This document shows, one piece after another, positions 1 to 8,829 of a stretch of 64,000 nt of DNA. Both the position numbers and the translations under genes were made by a program. The notes under the pieces were generated by a model that saw nothing but the letters and a program-made list of their open reading frames with translations, made no database searches and was not told where the DNA came from. The DNA lies in NCBI GenBank assembly GCA_021776825.1, contig JAJFFG010000057.1, positions 58,909-122,908 of the forward strand. The letters run 5' to 3'. Every line of letters begins with the position of its first letter. The stretch's first letter is position 1. The stretch is from Planctomycetota bacterium (lineage in GTDB: Bacteria > Planctomycetota > JAJSAM01 > JAJVHW01).

Positions 1-2
1 CC

Positions 3-611
3 CCGGTCGTCGAGCAGCGCGTCGCGCAGCTCGAGCGGGCCGTCACCGAGCTCCGCGAGATCCTCGCCCGGCACGGGATCTCGGGCGCACGGCGCGATCA
101 TGCCATGCGCGAGATCGAGCGGCGGCGGCGGATGGGATCCGAGTGGCCCAAGCCTCGTGAGCGCGACCCTGTGCGGAACGACCCTGCGCGGAACGACCCT
201 GCGCGGAACGACCCGCGTACCGGCCATGAGTGGGACGATCGCCGCTTGCCAGACGAGACCGAGTGGGACCGCGCCGCGCGGCCGCCGACCGGCGGAGCGC
301 TGCGCGCCGAGATCGACGAGCTGAAGAACGCGCTACAGCGGGCTCGCGCGGAGAACGACGAGCTGCGCCAGCGGGCCGAGCAGGCGCTCGCCGCCACCCA
401 GGAGATGCACACGCAGGCCGCGGCGGCACGCGATCAGCTGAGCGCGATGCAGGCCCACATCAATGACGCGCTCGCCCGGGCAGCCGCAGAGCGGAGCGAG
501 ATCGAGGAGCACAAGGGCACACTCTCGATCGCGAACGAGGAGCTCCGGCGCAAGCTCAGCGACGCGCTCGAGCGCCTCACGAACGGCGAGTCGGGGGAGG
601 ACCCCAAGTAG
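3..611 (+). CDS. Coiled-coil protein, 5' end cut by window
   Basis: The frame is open from the first codon at position 3, so the gene begins upstream of the window; the first internal ATG is at 105. The visible part starts with a heptad-rich helix (VEQRVAQLERAVTELREIL). A charged, Arg/Asp/Asn-rich linker follows, with three near-identical RNDPA units coded by a 15-bp tandem repeat at 173-217. From about position 300 to the end there is a long predicted coiled coil rich in Glu, Ala, Arg and Leu. No enzymatic motif or membrane segment is visible. It ends in EDPK with TAG. Function unknown; a structural or scaffold role is only an inference from the coiled coil. Confidence 0.75.
   Translation, partial: PVVEQRVAQLERAVTELREILARHGISGARRDHAMREIERRRRMGSEWPKPRERDPVRNDPARNDPARNDPRTGHEWDDRRLPDETEWDRAARPPTGGALRAEIDELKNALQRARAENDELRQRAEQALAATQEMHTQAAAARDQLSAMQAHINDALARAAAERSEIEEHKGTLSIANEELRRKLSDALERLTNGESGEDPK
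173..217 (+). repeat. 15-bp tandem repeat, 3 copies, inside a coding region
   Basis: Three adjacent copies of GCGGAACGACCCTGC, the third with changes at its end. The unit is a multiple of three and codes for repeated RNDPA in the linker of the coiled-coil protein, so copy number can change without a frameshift. Confidence 0.85.
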
Positions 612-661
612 TCCGGGGTCCAGTGAGCGCTCCGCACGACCGATGAGCGATGCGGAGCGAC

Positions 662-1387
662 ATGCCGAAACCAACCCCGTCCGATACCACGACGAGCGAC
701 GACGCGGTCCTGCCACCGCCCGAGCCGGTGCGTTTCTTGGAGCAGGGACCGCTCCGCCTCGCCGGCGCTCTCATGGTCATCTTCGTCATCCCGTTCCTGT
801 GGTTCCTCTACTTCGATCCTCCGACGCTCGCCTTCGGAGTCAGCGGCCTCCGCTTCTCGGCGGCTCTCTGCACACTGGGCGCGATCAGTTGCACGTACCG
901 CCGCGAGACGGACTGCGATCCGGTCAAGGCCCGCTTCCAACACCGCCTGAGCGTGCTCGCGCTCCCGGTCTGGGCGCGTCGCGCGAGGTTCGAGGAGATC
1001 AAGGCGGTCGAGATCGCGCTCGAGACGACCTGGGGCGACGAGGGCGGACTCGATGCGCCGCGCCTCGTCCTGCGCGTGACGCACACGCTCACCGTCGTGA
1101 CGGCGGATCGCCGACTGCGTTTCCGCCGCGGCTGGGTGGAGGCCACGCAGCCGATGGAGGGGGAGCAGCTCCTCGCTTGGCTCGAGGATCACGACGCTCT
1201 CGACTTCCTGTGGGACGCACGTCGTCTCGCCAAGGTGATCGGGTGCCGCGTCACCGCGGTCGGTGGCGGCTGGGACCACCTGAACCCCGCGAACGTGAAG
1301 CTCGAGAGCCTCCACGAGCTGTCCGCCCGGTCGCGCGGGAAGCGCGTGAAGCAGCGCCGCCGGCGGGCGGCTCCCCAGCCGTCGTAG
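662..1387 (+). CDS. Hypothetical protein with two membrane segments
   Basis: A 241-residue protein. After an acidic, Pro/Thr-rich N-terminus come two hydrophobic segments, roughly residues 35-52 (GALMVIFVIPFLWFLYF) and 60-80. A soluble domain with a conserved-looking beta pattern (RLVLRVTHTLTVVTADRRLRF) and a basic Arg/Lys-rich C-terminus follow. I do not recognise the family. The start at 662 is chosen because a GGAG lies 4 nt before it; an in-frame ATG at 650 is the alternative. It follows the coiled-coil gene by about 50 bp on the same strand and may be cotranscribed with it. Confidence 0.7.
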   Translation: MPKPTPSDTTTSDDAVLPPPEPVRFLEQGPLRLAGALMVIFVIPFLWFLYFDPPTLAFGVSGLRFSAALCTLGAISCTYRRETDCDPVKARFQHRLSVLALPVWARRARFEEIKAVEIALETTWGDEGGLDAPRLVLRVTHTLTVVTADRRLRFRRGWVEATQPMEGEQLLAWLEDHDALDFLWDARRLAKVIGCRVTAVGGGWDHLNPANVKLESLHELSARSRGKRVKQRRRRAAPQPS

Positions 1388-1511
1388 CCGCCTTCGCCAC
1401 GGCGCTCGCAGCAGGCGTCCCATCGGCGCTCGTGCGGGGCTGTCGGTCCTGCCGTCGTGGACGGTTACCCTCCCGGTTCGGCCGGAAACCCCGCGCCGAG
1501 GAGGGTGCGAC

Positions 1512-4500
1512 ATGCGCAACTGGGTAACAGGACTGCTTCTCGTCCCCGTGCTGGCAGCCGCGGCCGCGGCGCAGGACTACACGAAGAGCCCGAGCACCGA
1601 GGACTACGTGGACGTGCCGCTGGGCTCCACGTCGCTCTCGATCACCGGCGCAGGCGCGGACACGGAGACGGTCGAGCTGCCGTTCGGTTTCACGTACTAC
1701 GGTCGCGAATACGACCGCATCCACGTCTGCCGCGCGGGCTGGATCATGTTCAACCCGACCACCACGCCCCCGAATGGCGTCAACGCGTCCGTCGCACGGG
1801 CCTACCCCCAGGCCACCGAGTACGACGGGATCGTCGGGCCGCGTTGGGGTCAGTACCACTTCTTCGGCGTGCCAACCTTCGGTGAGCGCATCGTCGCGTT
1901 CACCGATGGCGTCGCACCGGACCGACGGTTCATCGTCGCGTGGGATCGCATCCCCAGCTCGACGTCGACGAGCAACGAGGGCCAGTGCGGGTTCTCGTTC
2001 CAAGTGCAGCTGCACGAGGCGACCGGCGAGGTGCACTTCATCCGTGAGTTGCTCCTGAACACGTGCACGAAGGGGAGCTTCTACGGCTCGGGCATCGACT
2101 CGTTCGGAGACGACCGTTTCGTCGTCACGGTGAACAACAACACGAGCAACAACGACGGCCTGCCGCCGGAGACGAAGTTCACGCCGACGAAGGCGACGTT
2201 CACCGGAACGGTCCGCTTCGATCGCATCGTCTCGGATGCGGACGGCGTCGGCGACACAGTGCTGGAGGGCCAGCCGCTCGGCGCCCACCGTGTGCAGTTG
2301 CGTCGCGACGGGTTCGTGGTCGCATCGGCGCCGACCGCGACCGACGGCTCGTACTCGCTCGACGTGTTCGCCGTCCCGGCCGCCACGACGGGTGAGCTGT
2401 GGGTCGTCGCCGAGAACGACGCGTGCACGGTCGTCGCCAATCAATCGGCCCCGACCTACGAGTGGCGCGCGCAGTCGAGTGTGTCGCTGAACACGACGGC
2501 CGACCTGGGTGCGCTGACGCTCGACGGCACGACCGCGGCCGATCTCGAGCTGCGCGCCGCGATGAACTTGGCCCGCGTCATCAAGGAGACGCGCGACTGG
2601 GCGACACCGCTGACGACGGCGCCGATCGATCCGGTCCTGGCGGTCTTCGACGACCAAGGCGGTCTGCAGACGGCGTACGCAGGGTCGGCGGCGCTCGTCA
2701 TCAAACAGGTGATCGTCGCTGGCGTGACGACGGGCAACCCGGACCCGTGGGACGACGGCATCGTCACGCGCACCTACGCGCGACACCTCCTGGCTGCGAT
2801 CGCCGCCAACCCCTCCACCGCCGAGGACCACACCCTCGACTCGGCGACCGACACGGAGAACGCGTTCGCCGAGGCCTTCGGCGTCTACGTCTGGGCGGCG
2901 CGCACGGGTGCCGACACGCTCGTCGACGGCGTCAACGCGACGACGGCGAACGTGCTCGACCTGGAGGACCCGGAGCGCACGCTCGTGCCTTCGGGTGGCG
3001 ACATCGCGATCAACGTCATCCCGGCTCTCTTCGACCTGACCGACGGCGCGAACGAAGCGCTCGATGTGATCGACGGGACGACCGCACCGGAGCGCGCGTT
3101 CGAGGTCATCGACACGCTGGTCGTGCCGGTCACTGTCGAGGGCTTCCTGCAGGCGTGGTCCGACGCGGGCGACGACGCGACCGCACTGACACGCGACCTC
3201 ATCGGGAACCGCGCCGTCGTCGACGATGACAGCGAACTCAACGACGACGCCGGCGAGGCGATGTCGCTCGGCGCCGTCAGCGTGAAGATCCAGGACCGCA
3301 TCCTCCAGCGCTTCACCGAGGACTGGTACGAGGTCACGCTCGGCAACCCCGTGGACACGTTCCAGGTCGAGCTCAGCTACAACCGCGTGGGCCTTGACTC
3401 GGAGCTCGCGCTCGACGTCCTCTCGAGCGTCGGCACACTGATCGCGCAGGCGGCGCCTCGAGGCAACGCCGGTCCGTTCCGCGCTGACACCGGCCCGCTC
3501 GAGACCGGCACGTACCGACTGCGCATCCGACACGTCTCGGGTGTGCGCGTGCCCGACTACGACCTGCAGGCGTTCGTTCCGCTCGACGTGCCGGAGACGC
3601 CGCTGGCTCACTGGACGGCCGGGCGCGAGTACGACGATGCGTTCGGGATCACGGGTGGTGTGCCGCCGTACGTCATCGACATGCCGACGCTGCCGACTGG
3701 GTTCCTCCTCGATCTGCTGAACGCGCGCCTCGCCGGTACCCCCACGGTGCCGGGTACGTTTCCGCTGACGATCAACGTGACGGATGACGGCGACCCCACC
3801 CACAGCGTGCAGCGGATCCAGACGCTCGTGGTCGCCGAAGCGCTCGCCATCGGCATCGAGGACGTCTTCGGCTTCGCGCTCGACAAGGCAATCGACGGTC
3901 CGCTGCCGTTCGTCGGCGGCACCTCGCCGATCGTGTTCGACTCGCCCGCCGGCGGGCTCCCGCCGGGTCTGGCGCGGCGTCCCGGCACGCTGGAGGTGTT
4001 CGGTACACCGACGACTCCGGGGAGCACGCCGCTGTCGCTGCACGGCATCGACGTGGCCGGTTCGGAGAGCGACATCGCCACGCTCGGCGTCGTGTGCGTG
4101 CCAGTCCCCAAGAAGTCGAACGCCGCGCCTCTCGCGGCGGGCGACGGCGCTGCCGGCTGGTTCGTCGACGCGCTCCGCGGATCGACGCTGACGTTCAAGG
4201 TGAAGACCTCGAAGAAGCGCGCGAAGCGCCTGCTCGTCCCCACCGTGATCGGCCCCGACGGCCGCGCCGTCGTCGACGGCAAGCAGAGGGGCGGAAAGGG
4301 CAAGGCGTCCTATGCGAAGGTGCCCTGCACGACGACCGGTCGCTACTACGTGATCGCGTCCTCGGACGCCGGGGACGAGACCGAACTGCTAGGTACGCCG
4401 AAGTTGGCGCTCCCGAAGAAAGAGAAGCTGCGCGTCGAGGAGTTCGGCATCGGGAGCATCGTCGACGTCGAGTTCGGCGCGCTGGCTGGATCGACGCTCA

Positions 4501-4751
4501 AGCTCTCGGCCAAGGTCGACAAACGCTCGGGTGCCGCGGTGCAGATCCAGGCGCTGATCGATCCGGATGGCCTCGCGGTGGCCGTGGGCGAGTTCGTCGT
4601 CACGAAGGGCACGAAGCAGTCGCTGACGTTCGAGACCGCGAAGGCCGGGACCTGGCGCGTGCGCCTGCTCGGCTCGGCGGCCAACGGCGGCCGGCTCGAT
4701 GTCGCGTACGCGCTGAAGCACCCGAAGGACGGCGCGTTCGTCGTTGACTAG
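1512..4751 (+). CDS. Large secreted beta-domain protein
   Basis: A 1079-residue protein with a clear Sec signal peptide (hydrophobic stretch VTGLLLVPVLAAAAAAQ). The region after it (about 25-210) resembles a nidogen-like or beta-sandwich extracellular domain (PFGFTYYGREYDRIHV). A middle part follows in which a carboxypeptidase-regulatory-like fold is possible (about 225-320). A putative Ig/He_PIG-type domain lies near 700-780 (PLAHWTAGREYDDAFG, then ITGGVPPYVI). Two C-terminal PPC-like beta domains each contain PDGxAV. GAGGAGG about 8 nt upstream supports the ATG. No catalytic motif is seen, so an adhesive or cell-surface role is inferred. Related PPC-like modules occur in the secreted proteins starting at 20534, 23539 and 36933. 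Confidence 0.8.
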   Translation: MRNWVTGLLLVPVLAAAAAAQDYTKSPSTEDYVDVPLGSTSLSITGAGADTETVELPFGFTYYGREYDRIHVCRAGWIMFNPTTTPPNGVNASVARAYPQATEYDGIVGPRWGQYHFFGVPTFGERIVAFTDGVAPDRRFIVAWDRIPSSTSTSNEGQCGFSFQVQLHEATGEVHFIRELLLNTCTKGSFYGSGIDSFGDDRFVVTVNNNTSNNDGLPPETKFTPTKATFTGTVRFDRIVSDADGVGDTVLEGQPLGAHRVQLRRDGFVVASAPTATDGSYSLDVFAVPAATTGELWVVAENDACTVVANQSAPTYEWRAQSSVSLNTTADLGALTLDGTTAADLELRAAMNLARVIKETRDWATPLTTAPIDPVLAVFDDQGGLQTAYAGSAALVIKQVIVAGVTTGNPDPWDDGIVTRTYARHLLAAIAANPSTAEDHTLDSATDTENAFAEAFGVYVWAARTGADTLVDGVNATTANVLDLEDPERTLVPSGGDIAINVIPALFDLTDGANEALDVIDGTTAPERAFEVIDTLVVPVTVEGFLQAWSDAGDDATALTRDLIGNRAVVDDDSELNDDAGEAMSLGAVSVKIQDRILQRFTEDWYEVTLGNPVDTFQVELSYNRVGLDSELALDVLSSVGTLIAQAAPRGNAGPFRADTGPLETGTYRLRIRHVSGVRVPDYDLQAFVPLDVPETPLAHWTAGREYDDAFGITGGVPPYVIDMPTLPTGFLLDLLNARLAGTPTVPGTFPLTINVTDDGDPTHSVQRIQTLVVAEALAIGIEDVFGFALDKAIDGPLPFVGGTSPIVFDSPAGGLPPGLARRPGTLEVFGTPTTPGSTPLSLHGIDVAGSESDIATLGVVCVPVPKKSNAAPLAAGDGAAGWFVDALRGSTLTFKVKTSKKRAKRLLVPTVIGPDGRAVVDGKQRGGKGKASYAKVPCTTTGRYYVIASSDAGDETELLGTPKLALPKKEKLRVEEFGIGSIVDVEFGALAGSTLKLSAKVDKRSGAAVQIQALIDPDGLAVAVGEFVVTKGTKQSLTFETAKAGTWRVRLLGSAANGGRLDVAYALKHPKDGAFVVD

Positions 4752-4818
4752 CGAGCAGCCTGTCGGCGTTGCGGCCTCGCCGGGTGGGCGACCGACGGTG
4801 CGACAGGCTGCTCGTTAG
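4748..4818 (+). repeat. REP-like hairpin repeat, copy 1
   Basis: A 13-bp perfect inverted repeat, GAGCAGCCTGTCG at 4753-4765 and its complement at 4801-4813, with a GC-rich loop that is itself conserved between copies. It follows directly on the TAG stop of the gene ending at 4751 and ends in TTAG. Copy 2 lies in the opposite orientation at 5030-5091. The 336-bp gap 4752-5087 between two convergent genes holds these two copies and otherwise no gene I can support. The hairpins may act as terminators for both genes. Confidence 0.8.
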
Positions 4819-5029
4819 AGCGGCCGGCGGGTAGCGGAGCGTCACCGTCGTGGACCGTGCTCTGGACGCGGCGCACAGCCTGCTGAGGCTGCCCGGTGTG
4901 GGGACATGAGCAGCCGTCTCAGACCGGAGTTGGCGACGGATCCGCTCCATCGCGCCCGCGTCGGCGCCGGACGCCGCCGCCCCGGCCGCACCGCTCTTCG
5001 CCGCCGCTCGCCACCCCGTCGACCTATAG

Positions 5030-5091
5030 CTAGCAGGCTGTCCCGCCAACTGGCGTAGCGCTTCGAGGCCGACACTCCGACAGCCAGCTAG
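5030..5091 (-). repeat. REP-like hairpin repeat, copy 2
   Basis: Inverted relative to copy 1, 62 bp, bounded by CTAG at both ends. The left end reads CTAGCAGGCTGTC and the right end GACAGCCAGCTAG. The TAG stop codon of the minus-strand membrane protein (5088-5090) lies within its right end, so the element supplies the stop codon of that gene. Confidence 0.8.
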
Positions 5092-6527
5092 TTGCGGATG
5101 AAGAACTGCTCACCGCGAAACGTCACCTCGACGTCGGTTCCATCGGGGGTCGGCGCCTCCGATGGATGGCGCGCGCGGACGATGACGGCGGGGTGCGCGA
5201 GGAGCGCGTAGGCGTCGATCGAGTACGGCGCGAGGATCAGCACCTCCCGTCCGTCGAAGTCGACGAGGCTCGCGGCCTGCGGATCCATACCGTCACGCTG
5301 ACCGGGGCCCAGCGCCACCTGCTCGTCGACGGACACGAGGGCGATGCGTTCCGCTGCCGACGCGACATCGAGCCGACGGTCCTCCGCGGGATCGAGCGTC
5401 GCCGTGATCCACGTCAGGGCGAGCACGGCGATCGCGCCGAGCCCGATCAGGTCCTCAGTCAGGCCAACTCGCGAGCGCTCGTGACGGAGCGCGCGCGCGG
5501 CTGACGCGGCGGCGCCCGCCAGTGCCGCACAGACTAGGGCGACCGGCGCGTACGCGTACCACGGGCTCCACACGGGCGCGAGCAGCGCGGGGACGCCGAC
5601 GAGGACGCACCACGACACGCCGATCACGGCGGGCGCACCGAGCAGCGACTGCGGCCAACGGAAACGGCGGACTCGCGCGAGTGCGGGCGCCGCGACGGCG
5701 AGCGCGAGCAGCCCGAGCAGCATTTCGGGCGCGATCCATCCCATCACGTTCGCGGCGGAGGACGTGCCGACGTGCGACTCGACGGTCCGCGCCAGGAATG
5801 CGACCACTCCCCCTTCGCCGCCGGCCGCACCGGCGTACCCGCCGGTCCCCACCAGGATCTCGGATCGTGCAGCGACGTACGGGATCGCACCCGCGGCCAG
5901 CCAGATCGCCGTGCGGAGCCGGAGAGATTCGTCGCGCAGACTCCGGTGCAGGAGTGGCACGGCGAACAGCAGCCCAGTCTCTTTGCCGAGCGCGGCGAGC
6001 ACGATGAGCAGGGCGGCCAGGCCGGGGCGCCGTCGCTCGCCCGCGACAAGTGCGGCGAGTCCGAAGACGAGCGCAATCACGTCGCCGCGTCGAGCGATGT
6101 ACGCCAGCGTCTCGACATGGGCGGGATGAACCGCGAAGAGCGCGGCGGCCAGCGCCACCGGAGCCAACGACCCGAACAGGTCGCGCAGCCAGACGCCCAA
6201 CAGCGTCGCGGCCGTCGCGTGCAGCAGCAGCGTGGTGACGTGATAGCCGGTGGCATTGAGCCCGTACAGGGCGTGGTCGAGCGCGAGTGAGAGGGCCGTC
6301 AGGGGGCGGTAGAACGAGGCCGTCGGATGCAGTCCGTCCATGAACGGCTCGGTGAACACGCCGACGAGATCGCTCCACGACGTGATCCGGCTGCCCGCGA
6401 TCGCGGGGTACGCATCCCAGCCAAGCAGAGCCTGCCGCAGCGTCGGGTACGCCGCGAGCGCCGTCGCGACGACAGAGACGCCGACGAGGACCCATAGGTC
6501 GCGGCGGCCGTCCCGTCCCTCGGTCAT
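5088..6527 (-). CDS. Multi-pass membrane protein, TMTC/GT-C glycosyltransferase-like
   Basis: A 479-residue protein with about ten hydrophobic segments. The N-terminal third carries YRPLTALSLALDHALYGLN, then GYHVTTLLLHA and FAVHPAHVETLAYIARRGD. This pattern is typical of the TMTC/DUF1736 branch of membrane glycosyltransferases (GT-C fold), often seen with TPR tails, which this protein lacks. The C-terminal ~100 residues are soluble and extracytoplasmic by pattern. It probably transfers a lipid-linked sugar to an extracytoplasmic target, but substrate and activity are inferred. The start at MTEGRDGRR (6527) is preferred; a GTG at 6551 would add eight residues and crowd the divergent gene starting at 6582. 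Confidence 0.75.
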   Translation of the reverse strand: MTEGRDGRRDLWVLVGVSVVATALAAYPTLRQALLGWDAYPAIAGSRITSWSDLVGVFTEPFMDGLHPTASFYRPLTALSLALDHALYGLNATGYHVTTLLLHATAATLLGVWLRDLFGSLAPVALAAALFAVHPAHVETLAYIARRGDVIALVFGLAALVAGERRRPGLAALLIVLAALGKETGLLFAVPLLHRSLRDESLRLRTAIWLAAGAIPYVAARSEILVGTGGYAGAAGGEGGVVAFLARTVESHVGTSSAANVMGWIAPEMLLGLLALAVAAPALARVRRFRWPQSLLGAPAVIGVSWCVLVGVPALLAPVWSPWYAYAPVALVCAALAGAAASAARALRHERSRVGLTEDLIGLGAIAVLALTWITATLDPAEDRRLDVASAAERIALVSVDEQVALGPGQRDGMDPQAASLVDFDGREVLILAPYSIDAYALLAHPAVIVRARHPSEAPTPDGTDVEVTFRGEQFFIRN

Positions 6528-6566
6528 GGCGCCATTCGACCCGACCGGCACCCGTTCGACCGCTCC

Positions 6567-6572
6567 TATACT
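6567..6572 (+). promoter_or_regulatory. Putative -10 box of a leaderless promoter
   Basis: TATACT, followed by 9 nt and then the GTG start at 6582. No Shine-Dalgarno sequence fits in the gap, so transcription would start at or next to the start codon. No clear -35 box is visible. Confidence 0.4.
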
Positions 6573-6581
6573 CGCCCCGCC

Positions 6582-7631
6582 GTGGAGACCACCCCGTCGC
6601 GCCGCCGTCGCTTCCGCCCGTTCGCGGCGCTGCTGCCGCTCCTCGTGCTGCTGCTTCTCGAGGGCGGGCTACGCCTCGGCGGGTTCCGGCACCGCCTCGA
6701 TCCGCCCGTCTACCGCTTCTCCAACCCGGAGGGCGGCCGCTACCTGGCCGACGAAGACGGCGTGATCGTCCGCGACGAGCGGCTGTTCTGGCGCATGCGC
6801 GCGGGGTGGACCAGTCCGGACGGCATCGATCGCATCAACGATCGTGGCTTCCGCACGCGCACATGGACCGAGCCGAAGCCGGAGGGCGTGACGCGCATCG
6901 TCTGTCTCGGCGACTCGGTCACCTTCGGTCTGCAGGTGACGCGCGATGAGGCCTGGCCCGCCGTGCTCGGTGCCCGGCTACGAACGTCGCGGCGTGATCC
7001 GTCGATCGAGGTCGTGAACCTCGGCACCCCGGGCTACACGTCGTACCAGGCGCGGCTGCTCGTCGAGGACCGGCTCAAGGCCCTCGAGCCGGATGTCGTC
7101 GTGGTGGCGTTCGGCGTGTTCAACGACTGGGTACCGGCTCGCGGACGGACCGACGCGGAGCAGCGACCGGCGGCCGCCTGGAGGTCCGTGCGCGTGGTCG
7201 AGCTCGCGGCAGCGATGGTCGGCGTCGAAGGGGCGGAGGACCTGCCTATGGAGCCGGCGCTGAAGCTGAAGGAGCTCGATACCCGGGGCGTGACCGCGCC
7301 GCGTCGTGTGCCGCCGGACGCCTTCGAGGAGAACCTCCACGCGATTGCGGAGCGTGCGAAGGCCCTCGGCGCGCCAACGGTGTTCGTCGCGCCGGCGTTG
7401 CCCGCCGCCACCGTGGAGCGCAACCCGATCGCCCGCACGTACGCGGCCGCGACTCGGAACGTCGCCGGGGAGCTGGGCCTTCCGGCGGTGGACGTGGGCA
7501 CGGTCTACGCAGCGAGCGGGCTCGACGAACCGGCGCTCTTCCATGACTTCTGCCACCCGTCCATCCGCGGCCACGAGACGCTGGCCGACGCGGTGGTACC
7601 GGTGGTGGCGGGGGTGTTGGACGGGGAGTAG
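6582..7631 (+). CDS. SGNH/GDSL-family hydrolase, membrane anchored
   Basis: A 349-residue protein with an N-terminal membrane anchor or uncleaved signal (about 11-28, very Leu-rich). The SGNH hydrolase blocks are in order: block I GDS at about 110-112 (CLGDSVTFG), the block II glycine region near 148 (NLGTPGYTS), block III GVFND at about 178-182, and block V D-x-x-H at 322-325 (HDFCHPS). These supply the Ser, Asn, Asp and His of the family. It probably acts as an esterase or O-deacetylase on the outer face of the cytoplasmic membrane; the substrate is unknown. GTG start with no Shine-Dalgarno sequence. It diverges from the TMTC-like gene, which suits a role in surface glycan modification. Confidence 0.85.
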   Translation: METTPSRRRRFRPFAALLPLLVLLLLEGGLRLGGFRHRLDPPVYRFSNPEGGRYLADEDGVIVRDERLFWRMRAGWTSPDGIDRINDRGFRTRTWTEPKPEGVTRIVCLGDSVTFGLQVTRDEAWPAVLGARLRTSRRDPSIEVVNLGTPGYTSYQARLLVEDRLKALEPDVVVVAFGVFNDWVPARGRTDAEQRPAAAWRSVRVVELAAAMVGVEGAEDLPMEPALKLKELDTRGVTAPRRVPPDAFEENLHAIAERAKALGAPTVFVAPALPAATVERNPIARTYAAATRNVAGELGLPAVDVGTVYAASGLDEPALFHDFCHPSIRGHETLADAVVPVVAGVLDGE

Positions 7632-7655
7632 ACGGGGGTCGGCAAGTCCATGCCC

Positions 7656-7686
7656 CGTACGGGCGGATCTCCTGATCCGCCCCGCC
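7656..7686 (+). repeat. Left arm of a perfect 31-bp inverted repeat
   Basis: The arm runs from CGTACGGGCGGATCTCCTGA to CCCCGCC and is an exact reverse complement of 7888-7918. Each arm also folds on itself: GGGCGGATC, loop TCCT, GATCCGCCC. The pair spans 263 bp inside the 340-bp gene-free gap 7632-7971, and I see no convincing gene between the arms. A related double hairpin occurs at 51862-51915. Confidence 0.9.
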
Positions 7687-7887
7687 GACTCGCACGGCTC
7701 GGTCGGCGCCGGTGGACGGCGCTGAGCGGGCGACATCCGTGGATCGAACGGCGGCTGGCGACCGCTATCCCCACGAGCACTGCGGGGTTCTCGCGCGGCA
7801 CGCCACACCGTCGACCGACGGCCGTCCGCATGACAGGCGTCGTTCGCGGAGCGCCATCGATCCCATCATGATCGCGCAACGCCAGCG

Positions 7888-7918
7888 GGCGGGGCGGATC
7901 AGGAGATCCGCCCGTACG
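7888..7918 (-). repeat. Right arm of the perfect 31-bp inverted repeat
   Basis: Exact reverse complement of 7656-7686. It lies 53 bp beyond the stop codon (7972) of the Bax-inhibitor-1 gene, which is transcribed towards it, so its internal hairpin could terminate that transcript while the left arm serves the SGNH hydrolase gene. Confidence 0.9.
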
Positions 7919-7971
7919 ACGTCATTGAAGTGGTGACCACATCGTCGAGCGGCGGCCCTGCCCCCCAGCTA

Positions 7972-8676
7972 CTAGTCGCGCGAGATGAACAAGCGCAGGA
8001 CGTACCAGAACATCAGCGCGACCGAGGCGAAGAGCCCCAGTGCGGCACCGACGTAGCGGTCTTCCGGATAGTGATGCAACACGTTCGAGGTGTCATAGAG
8101 GATCGCGGCTCCGGCGAACGCGATCATCGCCACGGAGAACCAGACCCCGAGCTGGAAGCCGAAGATGAACGACGCGATGATCGCGACGAACGCCATCGCG
8201 CCGCCCCAGAACAGCACGGTGCGCAGGAACGAGAAGTCCTTCCGCGTCATGAAGGCGATCGCCGTCAGGAGCCCGAACCCGAGCAGGGTCACCGTCGCCG
8301 CGCTCTCGATGGCGCCCGGCGCCTGGACGGCCGCATACGCGAGCAGCGGCAGGAAGATGACGGCCTCCATCACCACGAACGCGAACAGCGCGAGATACTG
8401 CACACCCTTCGACTTCGCGCTGTGGGCCGCTCGCGAGGCGACCCAGCTCACGAGCATGAACGCACCGAGGATCGCCATCCACGGGAGACCGAGGACGACG
8501 CCGAGGACGCTCTCGCCGATCGGCGTCGACATCAGGAACCACTCGATGGCCGTGAACAGCGCGATCGCGCCGAACAGGTGCCCGTACGTCCGCGCGATGA
8601 ACTGCGCGCGCACGTTCACGTCACGCTGGGCGACGGGCATGTGGAAGACGTCGGTCATGGGGGCGACTGCGGGCAT
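7972..8676 (-). CDS. Bax inhibitor-1/YccA family membrane protein
   Basis: A 234-residue protein with about seven membrane segments. The sequence pattern is that of bacterial BI-1 proteins: an N-terminal region ending in FIARTYGHLFGAIALFTAIE, closely spaced helices, and the late segment FAGAAILYDTSNVLHHYPED with the conserved Asp of the family's di-aspartyl pH/calcium sensor region. Family members are pH-sensitive calcium leak channels or act in membrane-stress control; the role here is inferred. GAGGAGATCCTG just before the ATG supports the start. It is a single-gene unit with hairpin repeats downstream. Confidence 0.9.
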   Translation of the reverse strand: MPAVAPMTDVFHMPVAQRDVNVRAQFIARTYGHLFGAIALFTAIEWFLMSTPIGESVLGVVLGLPWMAILGAFMLVSWVASRAAHSAKSKGVQYLALFAFVVMEAVIFLPLLAYAAVQAPGAIESAATVTLLGFGLLTAIAFMTRKDFSFLRTVLFWGGAMAFVAIIASFIFGFQLGVWFSVAMIAFAGAAILYDTSNVLHHYPEDRYVGAALGLFASVALMFWYVLRLFISRD

Positions 8677-8729
8677 CAGGATCTCCTCGGGGAACGCTCG
8701 TCAGAGTAGACGGACGCCGAGCCGTTAGG

Positions 8730-8755
8730 GAGAACGTGAGCAGCACGACGTTCTC
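8730..8755. repeat. Small inverted repeat upstream of the BI-1 gene
   Basis: GAGAACGT at 8730-8737 and ACGTTCTC at 8748-8755, 10-nt loop, about 55-80 bp upstream of the BI-1 start. It could be an operator or part of the leader; there is no other support. Confidence 0.35.
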
Positions 8756-8771
8756 AGCAAGGCGGAATCGA

Positions 8772-8805
8772 ACGGCCCGCGTCGGCGGGAGCCGACGCGG
8801 GCCGT
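8772..8805 (-). terminator. Strong stem-loop downstream of leucine dehydrogenase
   Basis: A perfect 15-bp stem (ACGGCCCGCGTCGGC and its complement) with a GGGA loop. It lies 25 bp after the stop of the minus-strand dehydrogenase gene. No strong U tract follows, so it is either an intrinsic terminator of the U-poor type or an mRNA 3'-end stabiliser. Confidence 0.7.
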
Positions 8806-8829
8806 GAACACCTCGAACGGCGAGCCTGA

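Noticed and set aside
1251..4043. 930-codon open frame on the minus strand
   Set aside because: It lies antisense to the secreted protein at 1512-4751; composition is Arg/Val/Asp-rich with no domain, signal or start site. It is a by-product of high GC at third codon positions.
7690..7887. Short frames of about 73 codons between the 31-bp inverted repeats
   Set aside because: Overlapping frames on both strands, Arg-rich, without start sites; typical of non-coding high-GC DNA.
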